A stretch of DNA of 64,000 bases, from the NCBI GenBank assembly GCA_016710435.1, contig JADJVV010000001.1:1510501-1574500 (forward strand), written 5' to 3'. The notes beneath the pieces are model-generated. The model was not told the origin of the DNA, made no database searches, and saw only the letters and a program-made list of their open reading frames with translations. Shown here piece by piece: positions 26,189-34,700 of the stretch. Numbering within the stretch: the first letter of the stretch is position 1; every line of letters begins with the position of its first letter. This DNA is from Hyphomicrobiales bacterium. Lineage in GTDB: Bacteria > Pseudomonadota > Alphaproteobacteria > Rhizobiales > Aestuariivirgaceae. The position numbers and the translations under genes were made by a program.

Positions 26189-28486
26189 TCATGCCTCGGA
26201 ATGAATGCGCTCGCAGACGAGCGCGGGGGCCACGCCCGTATGGGCTTCGATTTCAAGATCGGCCGCAGGCGCAGCGGAATCCATGAAGGCGAGGAGGAAG
26301 CTGCCGTCCGCGACCGGCGAATAGGTCGAGCTGGTGACGGTCCCCACGCGCTTCCCCCGGCACAGCACGCTTTCATGGCCCCTGGGACGGATGGCGCTGC
26401 CGCGCACGAAGAGCTGTTTCAGCCGGCTCGTGCCACCCGCTGCCGCAACAATCTCCTGCGGTTTCGTTTTTGCGCTCATCTCGCGGCCGATGGCCGGAAT
26501 GCCGTTTTCGATGCGCAGCATATCGAGCGCCAGCGCCCCCGCAAGGCGAAGCCCATGCGAGGCTCCGGATTGTTCAAGGGTCTCGAAGATATGGGCGGCA
26601 TATTCCGTGCTGACGTGAATTTCAAATCCGCTGCCGAAGGATGTCGTGCCGATGATCCGGACCGGCGCGCCGGCCAGATATCCCGGCGCGATGTGCCCAT
26701 CCGGTGCGGCGAGCTCACCCTCGAAATCGGATGCCAGGATTTTCCGGGCATTCGGGCCCGCGAGGATGAACACCGCGCCCGCGGCCGTAACGTCGAGCAG
26801 TTGAACACCGGGGAATTTCGCCAGACCGTGTTGAAGGTGCGTATGAAGATAGGCGGCGCGTGCCGCCGGAGCGGCCAGAAGAAAATTGAACTCGCCGTAT
26901 TTCTGGATCGTCACCGGGCAATCGATACCGCCTGCCGTGTTGAGAAGGAAGGCCGGGGTATACTGATCGGAAGGCATGCCGTTGAAGCCCGCGCAGATGC
27001 TGCGCAGGGCGGCTTCGGCCTCCGGGCCGGCAACCGACATCTTGGCGCGTGCACTGTCATCGGCAAGGACCGCTGTATTTTTGGCGGCGGCATATTCGGC
27101 GGCGGCAATGTCGGCTGGTGATGCGCTGTCCGTCAGGCGGAAATAATCGGCTATTTCCCAGCCGATGACGGGAGAGAAATGCGCGCCCGCCGCGGCAAGG
27201 CGGGAATGGACAGGGCCGCGCCGCAGCATCCGCGCCACGCGTGCCTCGTCGCCGGGCCGCGCCAGCGCATAGTGGCGGCGCTGGCCGTCGATCGCCAGCG
27301 CCTTCACCATGCGGTCCGACCCGTGGTGGGGACCGAAGCGGCGGATGTCGGCGGCGCTGAGATCATAGGGCGGCTGGCCATCGGTCACCCAGTCGGCCAT
27401 GGCTTTGCCAGCACCGCCGCCCGAGGCGATGCCGAAGCCGTTGAACCCGCAGGCCACATAGAAGTCCTTGAGCTGCGGCGCCTCGCCCATGATCGGCATG
27501 CCATCCTCGGTGAAGGATTCCAGGCCGTGAATGAAGCGCTTGATGCCGACCTCCGCCATGGCAGGGATGCGCCGGACGGCATCTTCCACTGTTACCGCAA
27601 AACCGTCGAGATCGGGCTCGAAGAGGTGGAAGACATTGCTCTCCGGAATGGGCGACACCTCATAGGCTTTCGGATTCTGATCGTAATTGCCATAGGCATA
27701 GCCGCCGACTTCCTCCTTGAAGTAGACGTAGTTGTCGGGATCGCGGAGATCCGGCGTATCGCGCGGCAGGCCGGGGATGACATCGGTAATCGCATACTGA
27801 TTGTAGTTGGGCTGCAGCGGGACATTGACACCGGCAAGCCGCCCCAGCTCGCGAGCCCAAACGCCGGCGCACAGCACGATCTTGTCGCAGGTGATGGTGC
27901 CGCGCGATGTTTCGATCGCCGTCACCCTGCCATCGTTGCGGACGAAACCGGTGACCTTGGTATCCTCGAAGATCCTGGCGCCCTTCATCCGGGCCCCCTT
28001 GGCGAGCGACATCGTCACATCGCTCGGATTGATCATGCCATCGGTTGGAATATGGGCGGCGGCAAGCACGCCCTCAAGCGAGATGACCGGAATCCGCGCC
28101 TTTACCTCGTCGAGCGGGATCATCTTGATTTCGAGGCCAAAGGAACGGCCGATGATGACCGAGCGCTCGAGCTCGTCCTTGCGCTCCGGCGTGCAGGCCA
28201 GCCGGATCGAGCCGCACTGCCGCCAGCCAGTGGGCTGTCCGGTCTCGGCTTCCAGCGTGCCGTAGAGTCGCGTGGAATAGCCGATCATCTCCGTGATGCC
28301 CGCGCTGCTGCGCAGCTGGCCGATGGAGCCGGCCGCATGCCAGCTGGTGCCGGATGTGAGCTGGGCCTTTTCGAGGAGCACGACATCCTGCCATCCCCGG
28401 CGGACGAGGTGATAGGCCGTCGAACAGCCCAGGATTCCTCCGCCAATGACAACGATTTGGCTGTGCTTCGGCAATTCCTTCGACAT
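26189..28486 (-). CDS. Dimethylglycine/sarcosine dehydrogenase-like flavoprotein with GcvT domain
   Basis: The product has 765 residues. The N-terminus holds a Rossmann FAD-binding motif, VVIGGGILGCSTAYHL, within a DAO-type oxidoreductase domain (about 1-370), then a connecting FAO-like part. The C-terminal 330 residues form a GcvT/aminomethyltransferase fold that would pass the released one-carbon unit to tetrahydrofolate. Related enzymes demethylate dimethylglycine or sarcosine; the exact substrate here is open. It is slightly shorter than the usual 800 or so residues. The ATG at 28486 opens the minus-strand operon with the two permeases. Confidence 0.85.
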   Translation of the reverse strand: MSKELPKHSQIVVIGGGILGCSTAYHLVRRGWQDVVLLEKAQLTSGTSWHAAGSIGQLRSSAGITEMIGYSTRLYGTLEAETGQPTGWRQCGSIRLACTPERKDELERSVIIGRSFGLEIKMIPLDEVKARIPVISLEGVLAAAHIPTDGMINPSDVTMSLAKGARMKGARIFEDTKVTGFVRNDGRVTAIETSRGTITCDKIVLCAGVWARELGRLAGVNVPLQPNYNQYAITDVIPGLPRDTPDLRDPDNYVYFKEEVGGYAYGNYDQNPKAYEVSPIPESNVFHLFEPDLDGFAVTVEDAVRRIPAMAEVGIKRFIHGLESFTEDGMPIMGEAPQLKDFYVACGFNGFGIASGGGAGKAMADWVTDGQPPYDLSAADIRRFGPHHGSDRMVKALAIDGQRRHYALARPGDEARVARMLRRGPVHSRLAAAGAHFSPVIGWEIADYFRLTDSASPADIAAAEYAAAKNTAVLADDSARAKMSVAGPEAEAALRSICAGFNGMPSDQYTPAFLLNTAGGIDCPVTIQKYGEFNFLLAAPAARAAYLHTHLQHGLAKFPGVQLLDVTAAGAVFILAGPNARKILASDFEGELAAPDGHIAPGYLAGAPVRIIGTTSFGSGFEIHVSTEYAAHIFETLEQSGASHGLRLAGALALDMLRIENGIPAIGREMSAKTKPQEIVAAAGGTSRLKQLFVRGSAIRPRGHESVLCRGKRVGTVTSSTYSPVADGSFLLAFMDSAAPAADLEIEAHTGVAPALVCERIHSEA

Positions 28487-28540
28487 GGCAGCTCCACCGG
28501 TCTCATTTCTGCATGCGCCTGACCGGGATCGGTCGCATGC

Positions 28541-28640
28541 TTGTGGAATTAACAACATGATTGTGGAAATAACAATATCATGTTGGTGTTTTTTGATTCA
28601 GAGCGGGGGCGGCGAGGGGGGGGGGGGGGAGGGAGGGAGG
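28541..28640 (-). promoter_or_regulatory. Regulatory repeats and G tract upstream of the flavoprotein gene
   Basis: Direct repeats TTGTGGAATTAACAA (28541-28555) and TTGTGGAAATAACAA (28561-28575) are spaced by 20 bp. An inverted repeat CAACATGA (28553-28560) and TCATGTTG (28578-28585) overlaps them. Further upstream is a run of 14 G (28616-28629) followed by GGGAGGGAGG, able to form a G-quadruplex on the plus strand and prone to length change. The rest of 28487-28822 holds no gene. Confidence 0.5.
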
Positions 28641-28822
28641 CCGACCAAGCCGCAAGCGCGAGATGGCGCCCCCCATCGATGCGACGAAAAGCTGGCCCTA
28701 GAGCGTGCCAGTGCCTCATGGAGCAGGCGGTGCCACCGAATTTCCCCGGTAGATATCTTCTCGGCCCACTCGCCAATGCATCGGCATGGTCAGGCATTCC
28801 GCGATGAGGAAAAAACAATTCA

Positions 28823-30495
28823 CCCCACATTCTCCAAGTAAGTCGCTGATTTCGCTGTCGTAATCGTGATATTTCGCATATAAATCATGGCGTTGACGGC
28901 TGCGAGGGGCGCGTTTCATGGATCACCTGGAGGGTGCGGGCTTGGCGCGGGGAGATCGGGTTGATTTCGACCGCCGTGTGCGTCTGGAGTTCCGTGGTGC
29001 GCAGATCAGTTCAGACGGTGGCCTGCTGGTGATGCGCGAGCTTGATGACGTGCTCGGCCTGTCCAATCTGGCGTCGGAGGCGCTGCGAGACAGCCGCACC
29101 GGGAAGAACACGCTCCATCGGCTTGACGGATTGTTCCGGCAATCGGTGTTCGGACGACTGGCCGGATACGAGGATGTGAACGATGCCGACCGCTTGGCCC
29201 TCGATCCCGTGATGCGTCAGGTCGTTGGCGGCAGGGCCGTCGAGGCGCAAGCTGCTTCGGCATCGCAGATGGGACGGTTCGAGACCGAGACGCTGGCTCT
29301 GGCCGCGAACCGGGCGGCGCTGGCCGATCTGAACGGCCAATGGATCGACCGGTTTCATGACCGCAACGGGTTGAAATACATCGTGCTGGACATGGACAGC
29401 TCGGTCAGCCCCACCCACGGCGATCAGGAAGGTGCTGCCTGGAACGGGCATTTCGACTGCACCTGCTATCACCCCATCTTCTTGTTCAACCAGTTTGGCA
29501 TGCTGGAGCGCTGCGCCCTGCGTAACGGCAATGTCCACAGCGCCGATGGCTGGCGGGATGTCCTTGATCCCGTCATTGCCCGATATGCTGGCCGCGACCT
29601 TGGTGGACGCTTCTTCCGGGCCGACGCTGCCTACGCGATCCCCGCGATCTATATGCGGCTGGAAGAAGCCAGGTTCTTCTACGCCATCCGTCTGCCCGCC
29701 AACGCCGTCTTGCGCGAGAAGATCGCGCATCGGCTGACACGGCCCGTGGGACGGCCTTCGCTGACCAAGGTCAAACGGTTCTTCGAGGACTTCGAGTATC
29801 AGGCGGCGTCCTGGGACAAGCCGCGCCGCGTCATCGCCAAGATCGAATGGCATCCGGGCGAGCTGTTCCCCAAAGTCGGCTTCATCGTCACCAACCTGCC
29901 GATGGAGCCAGACTGGGTGGTGAGGTTCTACAACCAGCGCGGCACCGCAGAGCAGCACATCAAGGAAGGCAAATATGCCTTTCGCTGGACGCGGCTGTCA
30001 TGCCGGAAGTTCCGGCACAACGAGGTGCGGCTGCAACTGCACGCGCTGGCCTACAACCTGGCAACCTTCCTGCGCTGCATCGAACTGCCCGAGGCCATGG
30101 CGGACTGGTCGTTGACCAGCCTGCAACTCAAGCTGATCAAGATCGGCGCCCGCGTCGTCCGCCACGCCCGCGCCATTACCTTCCAGTTGGCCGAGGTCGC
30201 CGTCACCGGCCCGATGGTGCGGGCCGTCCTTGCCGCCATCCGCCGTCTTCGAACGCCTCCGTCATGCGCATGACCACGATCCATGCCCAAGCTGAACGAA
30301 AGCGGCAGGACAGGTCCGTCTGCCGCGCGGAAAAGCGGCTCTGCCGGGCCAGAATGCTGCGGGTTCGAGGCTTGATCCACCCGACTTCGGCCGTTTGCGC
30401 GACGACAGACACCGCTCGGGGCGAAAAACGCTTGCCCAGCGAGCAAAATCAGGCGATCTTGAAGTCAAGCGGCAGGCCACTTGGGGAATGTCGGG
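28823..30495 (+). mobile_element. IS1380-family insertion sequence, right copy
   Basis: The full-length copy (1673 bp). Left end CCCCACATTCTCCAAGT and right end, read inward, CCCGACATTCCCCAAGT match at 15 of 17 positions, which sets the terminal inverted repeats. The internal sequence matches the left copy with one base difference. The outer end is followed directly by TCAAAT, the presumed target duplication of the composite. Confidence 0.86.
28918..30273 (+). CDS. IS1380-family transposase (right copy)
   Basis: The product has 451 residues, identical to the left-copy transposase except Asp332 instead of Gly, a few residues before the catalytic YNQRGTAE segment. DDE and YREK-like residues are intact. 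It is complete and probably active. The near identity of the two copies means recent duplication or gene conversion. Confidence 0.92.
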   Translation: MDHLEGAGLARGDRVDFDRRVRLEFRGAQISSDGGLLVMRELDDVLGLSNLASEALRDSRTGKNTLHRLDGLFRQSVFGRLAGYEDVNDADRLALDPVMRQVVGGRAVEAQAASASQMGRFETETLALAANRAALADLNGQWIDRFHDRNGLKYIVLDMDSSVSPTHGDQEGAAWNGHFDCTCYHPIFLFNQFGMLERCALRNGNVHSADGWRDVLDPVIARYAGRDLGGRFFRADAAYAIPAIYMRLEEARFFYAIRLPANAVLREKIAHRLTRPVGRPSLTKVKRFFEDFEYQAASWDKPRRVIAKIEWHPGELFPKVGFIVTNLPMEPDWVVRFYNQRGTAEQHIKEGKYAFRWTRLSCRKFRHNEVRLQLHALAYNLATFLRCIELPEAMADWSLTSLQLKLIKIGARVVRHARAITFQLAEVAVTGPMVRAVLAAIRRLRTPPSCA

Positions 30496-30529
30496 TCAAA
30501 TAGGAAGGATGTGCAGAGGGAACCGATCA

Positions 30530-31321
30530 ATGGCCGCTCCGGACTGGACTGAACTCACCCGTTTTGCACGCCTGCTCGCGGACGACGCGGCACGCGCCAT
30601 TCTCCCCTACTTCCGGCGGAATGCGGAAGTTGACGTAAAGGATGGGCCGGTTTGGGACCCGGTGACGGAAGGCGACCGCGCCGGCGAGCGCGCCATCCGG
30701 AAACTCATTGAAGAACACTATCCGGACCATGGCATCCACGGCGAGGAATACGGCATCAAGGACAGCCGTTCACCCTTCACCTGGGTGCTGGACCCGGTGG
30801 ACGGCACCCGCTCCTTCGTCTGCGGCATGCCCACCTGGGCCACCCTCATCGGGCTGAGCTACGAGGGCCGCCCGGTGGTCGGCGTCATGAACCAGCCGGT
30901 GGTGGGCGACATGTTCCTCGGCAACCCGGCCGGGGCCTGGCATGACCATCGCGGCAATCTCCAGCCGATTCGCGCCCGCTCCGGCATCCCGCTGGCCCGC
31001 GCCACGGTCGGCACCACGGCGCCGGAACTCTATCGCAGTGCGGAGAATCAGCAGCGCTTCCAGAAGCTCCGCGCCGCGGCCCAACTCACCCGCTATGGCG
31101 GCGACGCCTATTTCTTCTGCCTGATGGCGGCGGGCCATATCGACATCGCCATGGATTGCGGCCTCCAGCCCTATGATATCACGCCGCTGTTGCCCATCGT
31201 CACCGGGGCGGGCGGCTTCGCGGCCGAATGGACGGGCGGCGACCTCGCCAAGGGCGGCAATGTCGTCACCGCCGGTTCGCGCCCCCTTCTCGACGAGGCG
31301 CTGGCCATCATGCAGGGGTGA
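30530..31321 (+). CDS. Inositol-monophosphatase-family phosphatase (HisN-like)
   Basis: The product has 263 residues. It shows the lithium-sensitive phosphatase motifs HGEEYG, WVLDPVDGTRSFVCGMP (metal-binding D-P-x-D-G-T) and QPYDITPLLPIVTGAGG. Members hydrolyse inositol phosphate, histidinol phosphate or related esters; the FVCGMPTWATLIGL segment is closest to histidinol-phosphatase-like members. AGAGGG precedes the ATG at 30530 by 8 nt. It starts 29 bp outside the composite transposon and, before that insertion, followed the gene at 17067-17624 directly. Confidence 0.88.
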   Translation: MAAPDWTELTRFARLLADDAARAILPYFRRNAEVDVKDGPVWDPVTEGDRAGERAIRKLIEEHYPDHGIHGEEYGIKDSRSPFTWVLDPVDGTRSFVCGMPTWATLIGLSYEGRPVVGVMNQPVVGDMFLGNPAGAWHDHRGNLQPIRARSGIPLARATVGTTAPELYRSAENQQRFQKLRAAAQLTRYGGDAYFFCLMAAGHIDIAMDCGLQPYDITPLLPIVTGAGGFAAEWTGGDLAKGGNVVTAGSRPLLDEALAIMQG

Positions 31322-31397
31322 TTGCCGCCGCCTCGTGCATATTCAGCCAAAGCAGAAACTGCCCTAGCGTTAAGAACACGCATCGGCTTTAACACTG

Positions 31398-31445
31398 GCG
31401 CGCGTTCTTTCCGGCCAGATGGTTTCATCCCGCCGGAACGCGCGC
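31398..31445 (+). terminator. Long GC-rich hairpin after the phosphatase gene
   Basis: GCGCGCGTTC (31398-31407) pairs with GAACGCGCGC (31436-31445), with CCGG pairs inside. It has no T tract. It may end the phosphatase transcript or mark an old junction between cargo and backbone. Around it, 31322-31480 holds no gene. Confidence 0.4.
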
Positions 31446-31486
31446 TAGGCATTCTGTAGCCGGCCGCAACAAGGAGCCCCTGATGA

Positions 31487-31576
31487 ATGCGCTATCAAAT
31501 CTCCGATGAATGCGTCGATGAGGCCATAGCCGCGAAAGCCTACACCTTCACAGACGCTGGCCGCCGTTTCGGCTGA
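31487..31576 (+). CDS. Possible 29-residue peptide
   Basis: ATG 31487 to TGA 31576 encodes MRYQISDECVDEAIAAKAYT plus nine residues ending in RRFG. GGAG (31473-31476) precedes it by 10 nt and the stop lies 3 bp before an intrinsic terminator, which is the layout of a real small gene or leader peptide. No family is recognised. Confidence 0.35.
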   Translation: MRYQISDECVDEAIAAKAYTFTDAGRRFG

Positions 31577-31579
31577 ACG

Positions 31580-31611
31580 AAAGCGCCCGCCTCAAGGTTG
31601 GGCGCTTTTTT
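31580..31611 (+). terminator. Intrinsic terminator
   Basis: GCGCCC (31583-31588) pairs with GGGCGC (31600-31605), extended by AAA/TTT, and is followed by TTTTTT (31606-31611). It insulates the methylase/helicase leader from upstream transcription. Confidence 0.85.
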
Positions 31612-31642
31612 CATGCCAGGCCCTTGAGAGGAAGAGGTCCGC

Positions 31643-31713
31643 CGGGACGGGATTGAGTCCGGGCGGTCGAGAGAGAGCGCCGCGCGGGCTCGTCCCGTCA
31701 CGCTCTTTCGAGG
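31643..31713 (+). promoter_or_regulatory. Structured 5' leader with GAGAGAG loop, copy 3
   Basis: Outer stem CGGGACG (31643-31649) pairs with CGTCCCG (31691-31697). Inner stems are AGTCC (31656-31660) with GGGCT (31686-31690), containing one U-G pair, and GGCG (31662-31665) with CGCC (31678-31681). The loop carries GAGAGAGAG. The GAGG that serves the ATG at 31722 follows at 31710-31713. AGAGGAAGAGG upstream matches copy 2. Confidence 0.7.
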
Positions 31714-31721
31714 TTTCACCC

Positions 31722-34700
31722 ATGAACATTCTGTCTTCCGTTACCGCCGCATCGGCCGCGCCGCTTCCGCTCGCCCCGTCGGCAGCCATTCTCGCCGCCG
31801 CCAATGTGCTGCTCACCCATCTCGAACGTGGCAATCAGATCGACGCCGCTATCCTGCGCCGCGCCATGGAAACCGCGTTCGGCGCGTCCGACGCCGCCGG
31901 CGCCTGGGACTGGAAAGCAGCCTACGAGGCGTGCGAGGTCGCGACCGTCCTGTTCCTGCACAAATACGGAAAAGCACTTTTCCGCAAAGCCGCCTCTCCC
32001 GCTACACGTCTTTCCGTGCTGGCGAAGATCGCGGCTCTGTTGCCGACGCACACGCGCCGATCCGAGGAAAGCGAGGCATTCCAGCAATTTTCGACGCCGC
32101 TGCCATTGGGGCTTGCGGCACTGACAGCGGCGGCGATCACGCCGGCTGACCGTGTGCTGGAGCCGTCGGCAGGCACCGGCCTGCTCGCCATCCTCGCGGC
32201 AACGGCAAGCGGCGCGCTGATCCTCAATGAACTGGCCGAGACCCGTGTCGAATTGCTGGCATCGCTCTTTCCGGCAACCCCCGTCACCCGTTTCGACGCC
32301 GCGCAGATCGACGATTATCTGGACGCCACCGCCGTGCCCTCCGTGGCGTTAATGAACCCGCCCTTCTCGGCACTGGCGCATGTTGCGGGGCGCTCGGCTG
32401 ACGCAGGCTTTCGCCACATCGCTTCAGCGCTGAACCGGCTCGCGCCCGGCGGGCGTCTCGTCGCCATCACCGGCGCGAACGTCGGCCCTGATATGCCCGA
32501 CTGGCGCGAGGCCTTCGTCCGCTTGCAGGCGTCCGGCCGCGTCGTGTTCAGCGCCGCGATTGCCGGCGCGGTCTATGCCAAACACGGCACGACCTTTCCA
32601 ACGCGGCTGACGGTCATCGACAAGCTGCCCGCCGACGATCCGACACTGTTCCCGGCCTCGCCGGGCATGGCGCCCGACGCCACTACGCTGCTCGACTGGA
32701 TCGGCACGCATGTGCCGCCCCGGTTGCCGGTCACGCTGCCCGCAATATCCGTGCCGATCTCGGCGCCACTGAAGACCGTGAGCGGCTATCTCACGCGCAC
32801 GACAACCACTCGCCCCGATGCCCCTGCCAGCATCGATCCCGAAGGCATCCCGCTGGCCTATGACATCGTGGACTGGTCGCCGCCTGAGGGCGCACGCCTG
32901 ACCGAGGCGATCTATGAGGAATACGGATTGCAGTCGATCCGTATTCCCGGCTCTCAGGCCCATCCGACCAAGCTGGTGCAATCGGCGGCGATGGCGAGCG
33001 TCTCGCCGCCCAAGCCCAGCTATCGGCCAATGCTGCCAGCGAACATCACCGCGCTTCTTTCCGACGCCCAGTTGGAGACCGTCATCTACGCCGGCGAAGC
33101 GCATGGCGATCTTCTCGCCGGATCGTGGACGGTCGACGAGACTTTTGACAACGTGAGCGCAGCGCCTACCGACGCGGCGAACGCCGTCCGCTTCCGGCGC
33201 GGCTTCATGCTCGGCGATGGCACCGGCGCGGGAAAGGGCCGCCAGTCAGCCGGGATCATCCTCGACAACTGGATGCAGGGCCGCCGCAAGGCGATCTGGA
33301 TCAGTAAATCCGACAAGCTGATCGAGGATGCGCAGCGGGACTGGTCGGCGCTCGGCATGGAGCGCCTGCTGGTGACGCCACTGTCGCGCTTCGCCCAGGG
33401 CAAGCCGATCACACTGTCGGAAGGCGTCCTATTTGCAACCTACGCCACGCTGCGCTCCGACGAGCGTGGAGAGAAGGTTTCGCGGGTCCGGCAAATCGTT
33501 GATTGGTTAGGCTCCGATTTCAACGGGGTGATCATTTTCGACGAAAGCCATGCCATGCAGAATGCCGGTGGCGGCAAGAGCGACCGCGGTGACGTTGCTC
33601 CCTCGCAACAGGGGCGCGCCGGTCTGCGCCTGCAACATGCGCTACCCGACGCCCGCATTGTCTATGTCTCGGCGACCGGCGCAACGAGCGTCCACAATCT
33701 CGCCTATGCCCAGCGGCTAGGCTTGTGGGGCGGCGAGGATTTCCCCTTCGCCACCCGCGCCGAGTTCGTCGAAGCGATCGAGGATGGCGGCGTCGCGGCG
33801 ATGGAGGTGCTGGCGCGCGATCTGCGCTCCCTCGGCCTCTATACTTCGCGCTCGCTCTCCTATGACGGCGTGGAATACGAGCTGGTCGAGCACGCGTTAA
33901 CCGATGAACAGCGCCGCATCTACGACGCCTATGCCGGGGCGTTCTCGATCATTCACAACCATCTCGACGCGGCGATGGAAGCCGCCAACATTACCGGCAG
34001 CGACGGGACGCTGAACCGTCAGGCCAAGTCCGCCGCGCGTTCAGCCTTCGAGTCGACCAAGCAGCGCTTCTTCGGCCATCTGCTCACCAGCATGAAGACG
34101 CCGACGCTGATCCGCTCGATCGACCGTGATCTGGCGGACGGCCACGCCGCCGTGGTGCAGATCGTTTCCACCGGCGAAGCGCTGATGGAACGGCGGCTCG
34201 CCGACATCCCCACCGAAGAGTGGAACGACATCCGCGTCGACATCACGCCGCGCGAATACGTGCTTGACTACCTCGCCCATTCCTTCCCGGTGCAGCTCTA
34301 TGAGCCCTTCACCGACAGCGAGGGCAACCTGTCGTCGCGGCCGGTCTTCCGCGATGGTCAGCCGGTCGAAAGCCGCGACGCTGTCGCCCGCCGTGATGAG
34401 CTGATCGAACGGCTCGCGTCCTTGCCGCCGGTCCCCGGCGCGCTCGACCAGATCGTGCAGCGCTTCGGCACGGATATGGTGGCCGAGGTCACGGGCCGAT
34501 CGCGTCGTATCGTGCGCAAACTCGGCGCGGGAGGCAGCGGCGACCGCCTAGCTGTCGAGAACCGCGCACCCTCCGCAAACCTCGCCGAGACCGCCGCCTT
34601 CATGGATGACGCAAAGCGCATCCTCGTCTTCTCCGACGCCGGTGGCACCGGCCGCAGCTATCATGCGGACCTGTCGGTGAAGAACCAGCGCCTGCGTATC

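Larger units (their letters stand above)
17639..30495. mobile_element. IS1380-flanked composite transposon carrying a catabolic cassette
   Basis: Two directly repeated IS1380-family copies enclose 9.5 kb of cargo. The same hexamer TCAAAT lies immediately outside both outer ends (17633-17638 and 30496-30501), as expected if the whole 12.9-kb unit moved together. Removing the unit plus one hexamer would join the ICE gene ending at 17624 to the phosphatase gene at 30530 with about 48 bp between them. The cargo is ferredoxin, kinase, ABC importer, flavoprotein demethylase and an acyl-CoA dehydrogenase fragment. Confidence 0.82.

Noticed and set aside
27179..28522. A 447-codon open frame opposite the flavoprotein gene
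   Set aside because: The minus strand shows FAD and GcvT motifs; the plus-strand frame has none and no ribosome-binding site.
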